From assembly GCA_023362775.1 (NCBI GenBank), contig JALMGJ010000012.1, positions 21,286,001 through 21,350,000 on the forward strand: a DNA stretch of 64,000 nucleotides, written 5' to 3'. Positions 1-10,541 of the stretch are shown piece by piece. Numbering within the stretch: the stretch's first letter is position 1; each line of letters starts with the position of its first letter. The DNA comes from Charina bottae. Lineage: Eukaryota > Chordata > Lepidosauria > Squamata > Charinaidae. The position numbers and the translations under genes were made by a program. Under the pieces are notes generated by a model. The model did no database searches and had not been told where the DNA came from. It saw nothing but the letters and a program-made list of their open reading frames with translations.

Positions 1-329
1 TACTGCATGTATCTACACGCGTGCATACACTCACTATACACTCATATATACATACTATACATGCACACTTATATGTACAGACACTATGTATGATGTGTGC
101 ACGCGCACACACATCTAATATCTATAGATAGATAGAGAAATACTGCACATTTCCGCCTTTCTCTCTCTCTCTCTCTTCAGCCATCCATCCATCCACCTCT
201 GCCTCCTTCTACAGGTCTTTGTAGAAATGGGGGAAGTAGATCCGAACTCCCGAGCCTGTAGGGCCTCCCCCTCTCTCTCAATCTCTCTTCCTCCCCCCTT
301 TCAGAAGCCATCTGGCTCGGGGGGGGGGG

Positions 330-1150
330 GGCGGTATCGATCCGGTCCGTGTGGCTGGTGACCCCTCGCTAGCCGGCCGCCAGCTTCTTCGCCTCTCGAA
401 GAGGCGGCCGCCCGCGCCGGGCCTCCGCGGCTTTCGAAGGGGCCTCTTGCGCGCTTGCTTCTACCTCTTCGGGTAAGGCTCCCTCTTCCCTTTGCTTAAG
501 ACCAGCCGAGGCTTCCCCGGGGCGGGCAGCTGGGCCTGGGAAGGGAGCGCAGGGCTTCGCCTTCGCCTTCGCCGGAGGAACCTGCCGCGGGGCCCACGCG
601 GGCCGGGAGAGCCTTTCTCAGCCTCGGCACAGGGACGGCCAATGGCCCGCCGGCCGCCTTCGCCTTCTCAGCTGGGGCCGCTCGCTTTCTCTGGCGAGGG
701 AAGGGGCGGAGGAGGCGCTGGGCGGCGGCGAGGGGACCCGCGGGCAGAGCGGGTGGGAAATGAAGCCCAACCGGAGCGCCGGGACAACCTACGGGGAGGG
801 AGACGGGAACCTCGGCGCTCAAAGGGGCGCCAATCTGTCCGGGGGCCGCGGGGCGGGTGAAGGAGAAAAGTTCGCGGGAAAAGGGAACTTGTTGCTCTCG
901 AAGGCGACTGCGTGGAAGCGCCTGGGAGGCAGCTTTTTCCAGGGGCCCCAGATTGGCCCTCTGGCTGCCCAGCTGCCGGGCGGATCCGGGCGCTGACCGC
1001 CTCCCCCCGCCTTTCTCAATCCTGGGGGCAGAGGGAAGCAGGAGAGGGGTCCCCCTTCCCCCCGCCTCTGGCTCACTTTCCACCACTTCCGAATGGTATG
1101 GGCGGCAAATTCGAGGAGATCCGAGTGGCCCAAACTCGGTCTGCGGCACC
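330..1150. promoter_or_regulatory. CpG island, unassigned promoter
   Basis: GC-rich with many CpGs (GCGGCCGCCCGCGCCGGG near 402-420), GC boxes (GGGGCGG near 703, GGGCGGCGGCG near 720) and CCAAT motifs (near 641 and 829). No recognisable protein is encoded on either strand; the long ORFs across it are compositional. Mammalian synteny places ONECUT2 downstream of ST8SIA3 in the same orientation, so this could be the upstream part of its promoter, with the gene leaving the window on the minus strand. That assignment is inference only. Confidence 0.55.
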
Positions 1151-2225
1151 TAAAAGGTTAGCACATTTTGGCCCTGGTAGGTTTTGCGGACGACCAGTCC
1201 CCATTTCACTCCAGGCTTCTAGTCCACATGAAACTTGAGCGTTAGGATATTTTTGCAGGGTTGTGGCTGGCTGCGGAGCCCCTTTCAGATTTTCCACGTG
1301 TCACCCCAATTTTAAAAAGGCATTTTGAGGGGCTGGGGCGGGTCTCCTCGCCTTTCCTTCTGCTACTTTTGAGTCAGTGAAAAGGCTCGTCCAGTTTCTT
1401 TTGCTGTTGCCTCGCCTTGCTTCTCCTTTGCAACTCAATGGCCACCTTTTGTTTCGCTAAAGCTGCCCTCCTCCCATTCTTTCCCATTCATGCGGGTCCC
1501 CCCTCCCCCTGGCTCGGGGTTTGTGGGTTGCCTCTGCGGCAGTTGCTGGGAACCGCGAGATGAAAATGTCACCTTCCCTTAAGGTCAGAAAAAGTTAATC
1601 CCGTTTCTGTTCTGAACCACCAAGGAAGGGACTTCGGGGACGTGCCCAATCCTTAACTGGGGGGGGGGGGGGGGGGCGCAGAAAGAAATCAAGAGCGGGG
1701 TAGGAACGCAACCCTCCGTCGCCGGAGCAAGATAGCTCAATCGTTGTGTTGGGGAGCACGAAACGAGGCAAGCGTCCATTTAAAGAATCAGACGCACCCC
1801 TTCTGCAAGGGAAGGCGCCATTGCTGGCACCGGCCGGCCGAGGGGCTAAGGCGGCCGAGTCCGAAGCGAAACGCAGGTGCAACTTCCGCACTGAAAGAAG
1901 AGGCGGAACGAGCGAAGACATTTTGCCCCCCGGTTTCCCTCTTCCCGTTAACAGAAAAAACCGCCGCAGGTTTAGGCGCGCTGGCGTCTCGGCCTCCCGT
2001 TTGGCCTCTTACTCAGATTTCTGCCCCACTTCTATTTTCAAATCACTTGAGGAAGTTTCAGGTCGCCTAAAATGATTCAGGGGCGTGTGGATCTTGCTAC
2101 AGCAAGACTGTGTCTTATTTAGGCCTGGTCTGTCCACTTGCTGATGGCCATGTATGTATTTATGGGCTCATGAGCACAGTGGACAACATGTGGAATCCAC
2201 GTGCACAGACAAGGGGATGACAGAA
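1151..2225. other. Intergenic; moderate CpG, no gene seen
   Basis: Shore of the CpG island, with a G-run at 1660-1677 and a smaller CpG-rich patch at 1830-2000. ORFs are short and unlike known proteins. Confidence 0.5.
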
Positions 2226-2395
2226 ATAGTATAGTATAGTATAGTATAGTATAGTATAGTATAGTATAGTATAGTATTATATAGTAATATATAATTAAAT
2301 TAATATAATACAATACAATACAATACAATACAATACAATACAATACAATATAATATAATATAATATAATATAATATAATATAATATAATATAATA
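2226..2395. repeat. Compound pentanucleotide array
   Basis: Ten ATAGT units (2226-2275), a 35-bp AT-rich bridge, eight CAATA units (2311-2350), then nine TAATA units (2351-2395). Three related 5-mers in series. Confidence 0.95.
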
Positions 2396-4849
2396 TATAA
2401 TACACCTGAATTTGAATGAATAGACCATCCTAACCTATAGTTTATAATTACAAGTAATGCAAACCTTTAGAGGAATACTCTTAGTTTTACTATGTGTCTA
2501 TGTTTTCCTTGTGAGGCTGTGTATATCTCCATATTTATATGCAGCATAGTTATTTTACGTGTACTGCTCTGATATGTGCACTATTTCATTACACTCTTAA
2601 TATTTCTTATTTATTTACAATTTTTTTAAAAAAATATTTATATTCTGCATTCTGCATTCTGTTTTCTTTTTCTTTTTTTCTTTTCCTTTTCTCACATACC
2701 CTCACCATCAGCCCACCGGAGGCTGAAATTATTTTAATCCATCTGCACTGTTTTATTTAGCTTGTACATTTTCTCCCTTGCTAGTATCTAGCCCTCCGAT
2801 GTGAATAGGATACTCCCCCCCCCCCCCCAATAGTGTGTATAAAATTTAGTTCTCTGATTCCTCTCTCACTTTAGGGGTGTGTGCATGTGCGTGTGTATGT
2901 CTGTAAGAAGCAAACCGGCGCGAGGTCTCATTGTTCCGGCCAAGTTGGACGTGAAATCTTTTTGTTGTCCTTTCAAAAGAAAGGCAGAAGTTGCTGCCGA
3001 TTGTCAAAGGGACCAATTTAACTCCCCGAAAGCGGAAGTGTCTTCAAGTGGGCAGCAGAGAGACCCTTCGAGGATCGCCGTTTGCAGAGAAAATCGGTTC
3101 CTTTCCTTTCCCTGCGCCTGAAGTAAAAAAGAACAAATATAATGGAGAAGAAGAAGGAACAACCTCCAGGGTTGGCTTTGCAAGAAAAGTTTTGCACTTG
3201 GAGAAATAAAACCCAGCAAACAAATCCCCTTCCTTCCTTCCTTCCTTCCTGGCACAGATCCCAAGACTAATAATTTTTAGGAAGACATTTGGAAGATGTC
3301 TGGATGTCTGGAATAGCTTTCGATCGTCGCAATGGGGACCTTGGAGACAACCTTAAATTTCTGCCTCCCTCCCCTCCTACAGTCCAGGATCCAAAGATCG
3401 AGGTCACAACTGCGGTGGTGACTTCGGCTGAAATCCGAGGGGAGTTGGGCGGTGATAAATCCAATAAATAAATAAATAAAATAAATAAATCGGTCATGTT
3501 CTAAAGAACTGAGAACGTCCAAGAGTTCCAAGAGATGGGGGAGAAAGTTTCCTCTCCTCCCCCGCCCCCGCCGCCCGCCGCTGCTGCAATACACTCGATC
3601 CATAAACCACTTGGGTGGCTTTCCAGCCGGCTCCCGTCCTTCTAAATCGAAGTGACTAAAAGCGGAACACCGACTCGGTTTTATTGAGAAAAAAGAGAAA
3701 AAGATGGATGGATGGATGGATGGATGGATGGATGAGAAAGGAAGCAATGGAGTCCTTCATCAAGGTGAATTAAATCCAGATTCCAGCGTTTTTATACCCC
3801 CAGCTCAGATTAGTAAATTTGACTCTCCGACGAAATATCCAGAATGGGAATTGATGCCAACGTAGGGCGGGGCCTTGCAGTGGTGGACTTTGTAAATGAC
3901 GTTGCCTGTGTTTAAACGGGTCAACGGGCGTTGAAGGAGGAAATGCCAGTTCGGTGTGGACAACGTCAAGAATAATATGAAATCATTTACATATCAGTGA
4001 GCAATCCTGAATGCTTCATAGACAAATGTCCACACAGCTACAAATCCTTAATTGTTGCTTTTGCTTTTGCTATATTTATTGTTAGCATTATTGGTTGAAA
4101 GGACCTAGGGCTGACCACCACTATTTCAGGATTTTAGGACAGTGCCCCTTAAATCTCAGAGGACTGAGAGAAAGAAGGGGGACCACAGTAGGTAGGCGGA
4201 AATGGAAGAAATGGGGGAACAATAAACAACCCATTAGGATCTTGTGTCTATGGCAGCCCCTCCCAGATGCAGTTTTGCAGCAAAATGTCTCTAGAAGAGA
4301 ACAGGGCTGTTCCCACAGCTGGCTAAGCCAAGTCAATTTGAACAGATGCATTCCCCCAACTGCGAAGTTTGTTTAGATTAAATTTGTTTAGTGTTAATCA
4401 TGGTCATGTTTTTCGTGTTTCAGCTGATGTGCAGTCCAGCCCTTTTGGGGACCTCATGGATCGCTGCGCTGTGTGAACCCACAAAGGGGGTGAATTCAGC
4501 CACCAGCCAAAGCGTGTTGTGTGAATGTGGTGAGAATACAATGCCCAGCTAGAAAGGACGGGGGCATTCCGTCTCAGGCCTCTTGAGCCATCCTCAAATC
4601 TCAATCACTACGGACCGTTGCTTCTATCATCCCCGCCACATTCTCTGGGAGAAGAAGGGCCCCGAAGCAGACTTTCTCCATCTCTAGCCATGTTGGGGAG
4701 GCTGCCCCAAAACTGATGGGCATCTTTGGCCTGGGAATGGTCCCGGGGTCAAAGAGAGCTGCCCCCTTTCGTGGGAAGGGGGCCAAGGAGGAGCAAGAAA
4801 CTCTGGGGTTGGAAAACTGGAGCCGTCAGCAGGTGGCTGGTCCAGGAGG
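2396..4849. other. Intergenic; no gene seen
   Basis: AT-rich stretch, C-run at 2814-2829, a CpG-richer patch at 2905-3120, a CR1/L2-type 3' end at 3435-3490 and a GC-rich patch at 3545-3590. Confidence 0.5.
3703..3734. repeat. GGAT tetranucleotide array
   Basis: About eight ATGG units. No linked function seen. Confidence 0.9.
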
Positions 4850-4943
4850 GTCAAGATGGCGTCCATAACCATGTGATTGAAGCCTCACCCCTTGTTGACA
4901 TGTGTCACATGGTTGTGGCTGCCATTATGACCTTTTTGACCCC
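4850..4943. mobile_element. Short palindromic element, GTCAAGATGGC type
   Basis: GGTCAAGATGGCGTCCATAA and CATGTGATTGAAGCCTCACC, closing with GTGGCTGCCATTATGACC. Inverted ends and a partly palindromic interior. Relatives at 11867 and 21003. Confidence 0.6.
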
Positions 4944-5199
4944 CTTGAAGTGGACGCTCAGCCCAGGGAACTGAAGATGCAGAGCAGATGCAGACTTTCT
5001 CAGGAGTAGGACCAGGTCAGCAAAAGGACTGCAGTGGGGTGCAATTGCAGTCTCAATATTTATGGTGGTGTAAAAGTTGCCTGCCTGCCTGCCTGCCTTC
5101 CCTAACTCTCTTGTCCGTGGTTCACTTAGGCAAGGAACTGAAACAACTACCCCACCCTCACCACGACCTTTGGGCCCCTCGCTCTATCGCAGCCCAGTT

Positions 5200-5348
5200 T
5201 ACCTTACAGGGTTGTTGTTGGGGAAGGTCTCTAAACCATCTTGAGAACCCAGAGAAAATGTGGGATATAAATCTAAGACATAAACCCCCCAGAGTCCTTC
5301 CCTGAGGGGGAGATGGGCGGTGATAAATTAGATAAATAAATAAATAAA
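5200..5348 (+). mobile_element. SINE-like tail and CR1/L2-type 3' end
   Basis: CCTTACAGGGTTGTTGTTGG then CCCCAGAGTCCTTCCC and GGGGGAGATGGGCGGTGATA with an AAAT tail. A shorter end of the same kind lies at 3435-3490. Confidence 0.65.
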
Positions 5349-5859
5349 TCACGCAGAGCATAAATAGAGAGAGATGCAGGCTGAGAAGTTAAAAGGCTCA
5401 CAATGCTGCAGTATTAAGCATTCAGGTGCCACGTCACGGCTAGCAAGCCCTTCGGTTGCCTTGACCCTCCCCAGAGGCGGCTGCAGGGTGTGGTCAACTG
5501 AAACTCCGCCCATAAAAAATGGTGGGAGCTTTGACGTGGCCGCCATCTTGACTATTTTAACCACAACCTGCAGGTGCCCCTGCCCCTCCCTTAGTGGAAA
5601 AAGAACTCTAGTTTAGTTACACATTCCAGAGTTGTAACTGTAGGGTAGGGCAGAATAATGGTCTATTTTAATATTTTGTAATAATATTCTTTTAATAATA
5701 ATTTTATCTTTTGATAATGGTTTAAAAGTTTCTTTTTTTAAGATCAAAGATTGTTTTGTTACAAAAATAGGTATTAAATTAAAAAGTAAAAAATTAAACA
5801 ACAACCATTTGCTAAATTATAAAGAAACTTGGCTAAACTAAAAAAAACAGTTATTGAGT

Positions 5860-6010
5860 AGATTTATTTATTTATTTATTTATTTATCTATCTATCAATC
5901 AATCAATCAATCAATCAATCATATTTATATGGATGCCCATCTCATGAAACGTGACTCTGGGCAGCATACAATCAAACCTTAGAAACAATTTTTAAAAACA
6001 TCCAACAAAT
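5860..6010 (-). mobile_element. CR1/L2-type 3' end
   Basis: TTTA, CTAT and CAAT tetramer repeats (5860-5920) followed by GGATGCCCATCTCATGAAAC and GACTCTGGGCAGCATACAAT, the reverse complement of the usual 3' end. Confidence 0.65.
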
Positions 6011-6140
6011 ACAAAAATTAAAATTATTATTAAAAGGCTAGGAGAGAGTGTCAGATATCATGAACAATGGAGCCACCTCATCAGATCACCATCACCTTTA
6101 TCTGCTCCTGCTGTTGTTAATAAAACTATATACTGTATAT

Positions 6141-6350
6141 GTTTGGTCTAGTGGTTAAGGTGCTGGGGTAGAAACCAGGAGTCTGTGAGTTCTAGTCCTG
6201 CCTGTCTCTCAGCCCAACTCACCTCACAGGGTTGTTGTTGTGGGGAAAATAGGAGGAGGAAGGAGTATGTTTGCTGCCTTGAGTTATTTATAAAAATAAT
6301 AAAGACGGGATAAAAATCAAATAAATGAATGAATGAATGAATGAATAAAT
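6141..6350 (+). mobile_element. tRNA SINE with CACAGGGTTGTTGTTG tail
   Basis: Head GGTCTAGTGGTTAAGG and GTGAGTTCTAGTCCTGCC, tail TCACCTCACAGGGTTGTTG and TAAAGACGGGATAAAAATC, ending in GAAT repeats. The tail also occurs at 5200-5250, 42130-42240 (reverse) and 59890-59935. Confidence 0.75.
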
Positions 6351-8079
6351 ATTGTTCCGAAGCAACATGTCTATCTTGTAATATTAAAAATCGGGGGCCC
6401 CATCCAGATGTGTGGGATTTTGACTTCCATAACTCCTCAACCAGCATGGGCATTGGTCATAGTGGATGGACCATGGGAATGGAAGTCCTACACATGTAGC
6501 TAGTCGGGTAAGAGAAGACTAGTCAAAAACCTGAGCAATGACCTGGGAAGTTCTTGGGTCAAAACCCTTCTCAGAAATGCCTTAAATAAGCTCTGTGCAA
6601 GCCTATTTGTTCCTGGCTTTGACACTCTTCTGCTTGGCAGAACTGTGATAAGTTTTACTGAGATGATACAGTTGAGATATTTTGGACAAGGAAAAGATGC
6701 TGAATATGCTTACTGTCCGTCCAAGACTTTTGCTACAATTCTCTTTCTCCGTTTCAAACACCTGCTTCTTTCCCCTCAGCGTAACAGACCAGTCCAGCTT
6801 CCCAATTCAACTCCCCCCCCCCTTTTTGTCCTTACTCATCCTTCTTCCCTCCACCCACTCCTTCCCCTCTCAGGCACAAGGAGGGGGGCAGTTTCAACCA
6901 TTATGCCGGTTGTGATGTCCACAGCAGCTTGACCAGCAACACATTAACAGGTGATTAGGCCTATCTCCAGATTGTCCAAAAGATTCTCCTCCAGTTCAGG
7001 CCCCAAGAGGCCATCCTTTCTTTCCCCCTCCCCTGCTGGTCATTCGGTGACCTCACTTGAGGCTGACCTCTTCTATGAGATCGCCCCACTGTCATCAGAT
7101 ACAAATGGCCTCTGCCTTGAAGAGACCAGCCTCCGGAAGTCCTTGACGCATCTTGCCGCACTTTCAATGGAGCATCTCCGGGGTGATGATCTAATCAGCT
7201 GCCTTTATCCATCGATGGCTGAGTCCACTCTAACCTTTGCTTCCCGGGGCAAACAAAGGTCAGCTCCTTTCGGCAGAACTGGCCAGTCAGTTAGCACACG
7301 GCTTTTATTTTCAACAGCAGCAGGTTGAGTGAAAACCAATGACACATTCTCTTTTAGGGTGAATTAAAGAACGACTGAACAACAACAAAAAAACAACAAC
7401 AACACACACAGAGGAGATACCATTCAATTCATTACTTGTTTGGGTTGATAATTTAAAAGGCATCCCCCTCGGAAAACATAGTCACGCTTTCTTTTCATTT
7501 TAAGCGGTAAAATGTAAGATTATGTGAACCTGTGCAACTTGCATCCGATCGGCAAGCCCACTCGCTCGACAAAAATTGCCGCGTGGAAGATGATTCGAAC
7601 CCAGATTGTGCATATTGGGCAAAATCCCAGCTCCCTTTTTGGGTCAGTTCTGGCGTTTTGGATTCCTTTTTCCCATATTCCCATGCTTGGGTTTGGAAGC
7701 CTGCCTGTTATCAGTTTCTGTTAATTCTGATGACTCTGTTTCCCAGATGTTTTGATACGGAAATGAGTGAGTAACTGGAGAAGAAGGGAGAAAAGAAGAA
7801 ACAGAGTGGAGGGGAGTTTTGGAAATCAGGAGGGGGCAGAAAATACTTGGGATACTAGTTTTGCTTTGCATTAACTTTGCTTTCACAATCTGCTACCTAA
7901 GTGTCTTGATTAAATATAATGGCAACTGGAGGTGTTCTGCAGAGAATCATGTGATTTTAGGCATCAAGATGGAAGGTGTGCATCCATGTGGATATATGCA
8001 TGCCTTGTCTGCACCTCATGAGCAAATTTAATGGGTTTTCCCCCAATTAATCTGGGGAAGACATTGCTAAGAGTTGTTT
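6351..8079. other. Intergenic; no gene seen
   Basis: Open frames of 60-125 codons (for example 6951-7328) show no domain, splice pattern or composition supporting a gene. AAC-rich run near 7380. Confidence 0.45.
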
Positions 8080-8087
8080 GTTTAGAT

Positions 8088-8223
8088 CACTGTTTTTTCA
8101 ACCTCAGCAACTCTAAGATGTGTGGACTTCAACTCCCAGAATTCCCCAGCCAGCCATGCTGGCTGGGGAATTCTGGGAATTGAAGTCCACACATCTTAAA
8201 GTCGCTAAGGCTGAGAAACCCTG
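8088..8223. mobile_element. Palindromic hAT miniature element
   Basis: 136 bp, nearly self-complementary (GTGTGGACTTCAACTCCCAG ... GAATTGAAGTCCACAC). Duplication GTTTAGAT at 8080-8087 and 8224-8231. Confidence 0.92.
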
Positions 8224-9099
8224 GTTTAGATATTTGTTGATCTCCGCCCCTCACATGTTGCAGAGGAAAGGGATAATTATTTAACCAGTTTAAACTGATG
8301 ATGCTGATTTATTCTGTGCACCTAAAAGGACAGGCAAAATCAACCGTAACTACAAACCTAATTCCAGATTCCAACGCATGAAGATTTTTGTTTCTGAGGG
8401 ATAGCCCATGTTAGTAGATTGCAACAAAAACAAATAAAAGTCTTCTAAAAAAAGTGTGTCTGTATGGGTATATACCCACATGTGTGTGTATATACTGTAT
8501 ACACATACAGTACACATTGTTGGCCCATGAGAAAAAAAAATAGTAGTTAGATTGTTTTTATTAGGGTCAACTAAAATTGCACAAACTTCAAGCTTTGCAG
8601 TACTTTACTTATTCAATTTATAGTCCATATTTCCACCCTGCCAGGATCCAGAGACTCTCGGCAGCATAGTCTCTTTAAAGGTGACGTTTGCACAAGTTAT
8701 AAAACCTGTGACTCTGTGTGTGAGAGAAAGAATGAAAGAGGGAAAGATTGAGAAAGAGGACAAGGCAGCCACAACACATGTGCTCTTCTGAGTTAAAGAA
8801 CTCCTGAAGAAAAGAAGTTTGGAACATGTTCAGTGTGCTTTTTAAACATTTTCACCCAATGATTTATATAAAGAACAATTCCATCTACTCAACCCCTTCA
8901 AACAGGTCTTTCATAAAAACGTTGAACTGCACAGGGCCCAGCCAGGAAAGACCACTACGGCTCTCCACTTGATATTTCCCTCCAAGCTGATGTGGAGCCA
9001 TTTATGAATATGCTCTGGGTTATTCAGCCGATTATGAATCCATCTAACAGCTGTATCATCTAACCTATATTTTACCATTTTATTAGTGAAGGTATCACA

Positions 9100-9240
9100 A
9101 AAGACGTTGTTGGGTTCTTTGTCTTTCCTGAACTTGGTTGTTTCCCTGCAGATGTTTCATTACCAGGGTAGGTAACATCATCAGTGCACAAAGAGTTCAA
9201 CCCTGAACTACATGTATTCTCTACTATTGGGACAAAATAC
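9100..9240 (-). mobile_element. Diverged Penelope 3' fragment
   Basis: The minus strand reads a diverged version of the same tail: GATGATGTTACC, CTGGTAATGAAACATCTGC and an AACTTTGTG-like flank. More mutated than the copies at 48.8, 55.7 and 58.5 kb. Confidence 0.65.
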
Positions 9241-9351
9241 TTCGTTGAATGCTTTACTGAGTTATCAGAAAACAAGTATACACCCATCCTCATTTCTCTC
9301 TTTTTTTGGTCCTGTCTAGGAAATGTTTCTGCCCAAGGCTAAGGTCTAGAT

Positions 9352-9786
9352 CAGAGCTTTCCAAACTTTTCATGTTGGTGACACACTTTTTAGACATGCA
9401 TCATTTTGCAACACACTCTTACAGCAGGGCACAAGGCAGGCACTAGGACCTGCATGGAATCCTGGCAGGGCAGGTTTGGAGGCAGCAAGGCACAAGGCAG
9501 GCACTAGGACCTGCATGGAATCACAGCAGGTTTGGAGGCAGCCAGGCACAAGGCAGGCAGTAGGACCTGCATGGAATCACAGCAGGTTTGGAGGCAGCAA
9601 GGCACAAGGCAGGCACTAGGACCTGCATGGAATCACAGCAGGTTTGGAGGCAGCAAGGCACAAGGCAGGCAGTAGGACCTGTGTGGAATCCTGGCAGGGC
9701 TCGGAGGCGGCAGCAGCAGCCACGACACACCCAGACACTGCAGCCGACACACTAACGTGTCCCGACACACAATTTGGAAAACTCTG
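9352..9786. mobile_element. hAT-type element carrying an internal 56-bp minisatellite
   Basis: Ends CAGAGCTTTCCAAAC and TTTGGAAAACTCTG are inverted repeats. Duplication GTCTAGAT at 9344-9351 and 9787-9794. About five tandem copies of a unit with ACAAGGCAGGCA and AGGACCTGCATGG lie at 9429-9715 (spacing 61, 56, 56, 56). Confidence 0.9.
9429..9715. repeat. 56-bp minisatellite inside a hAT element
   Basis: ACAAGGCAGG recurs at 9431, 9492, 9548, 9604 and 9660. The units are contiguous without spacer/repeat alternation, so this is not CRISPR-like. Confidence 0.9.
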
Positions 9787-10435
9787 GTCTAGATAGTCTC
9801 CTAAATCCCCATTCCACATATCCTGTTGGTATCCTCCTTTGCACCTGAGACTCACATTAGTTTAGATGGTCCATGACAAGCAGTGTGGTAATAGCAGGAA
9901 AGATGGATGCTGTAGTCTCCCAATATTTGCTTTTGGAAATGGTCTTGTCACTCAACCCAATGATAGGACCAGCTCCTGGCAGTTCTTAGTTGTTCACAGA
10001 AAGATATGAGAAAGTCTCTAGACACTGATTATATAGAATTCCTCCCAGAAATATTCAAGGAATATTTGCATAGGTCTTATGCTTTCTTGTGCTGGGCTAA
10101 ATCAGGAGTGGGAAGCAAAGGAAGGGGATATGTTCAAACTTGAGAAAAAATGACTCAGCAATGTTCAAGTGCCCGAGGGAGTGTCAAAAGAAGGAGGTCA
10201 CAACCTGTTCTCTGTCATCCTGTTCTCTTGTGCAAGCAAGATATGGAATAATAAACTTAAATTGTATGAAATCATAGTCCTATTGTCAGGGAAAAAATAT
10301 CTAGCAGTGAGCGGTGGTGGAATAGTTACCCCTAGAGTGGTTTGCTCCCTTTGCTGAATAAGTTCAAGTGGAGACTGAACAACTTTCTATTTGGATACTT
10401 CTGCTAAGAAGGTGGTTTGACACAATGGTCTAAAT

Positions 10436-10533
10436 CAGTGTTTCTCAATCTTGGCCACTTGAAGATGTGTGGACTTCAACTTCTGGGAGTTGAAGTCCAC
10501 ACATCTTCAAGTGGCCAAGATTGAGAAACACTA
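10436..10533. mobile_element. Palindromic hAT miniature element, short form
   Basis: 98 bp, same family but with the centre reduced to ACTTCTGGGAGTTGAAG. Arms are almost perfect. Duplication GTCTAAAT at 10428-10435 and 10534-10541. Confidence 0.92.
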
Positions 10534-10541
10534 GTCTAAAT

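Noticed and set aside
496..1149. 217-codon minus-strand ORF in the CpG island
   Set aside because: Composition-driven (Pro, Arg, Gly and Ala rich), no domain, overlapped by equally long frames on both strands.
9429..9715. Regular repeat that might suggest a CRISPR array
   Set aside because: Contiguous 56-bp minisatellite without unique spacers, inside a transposon in a vertebrate genome.
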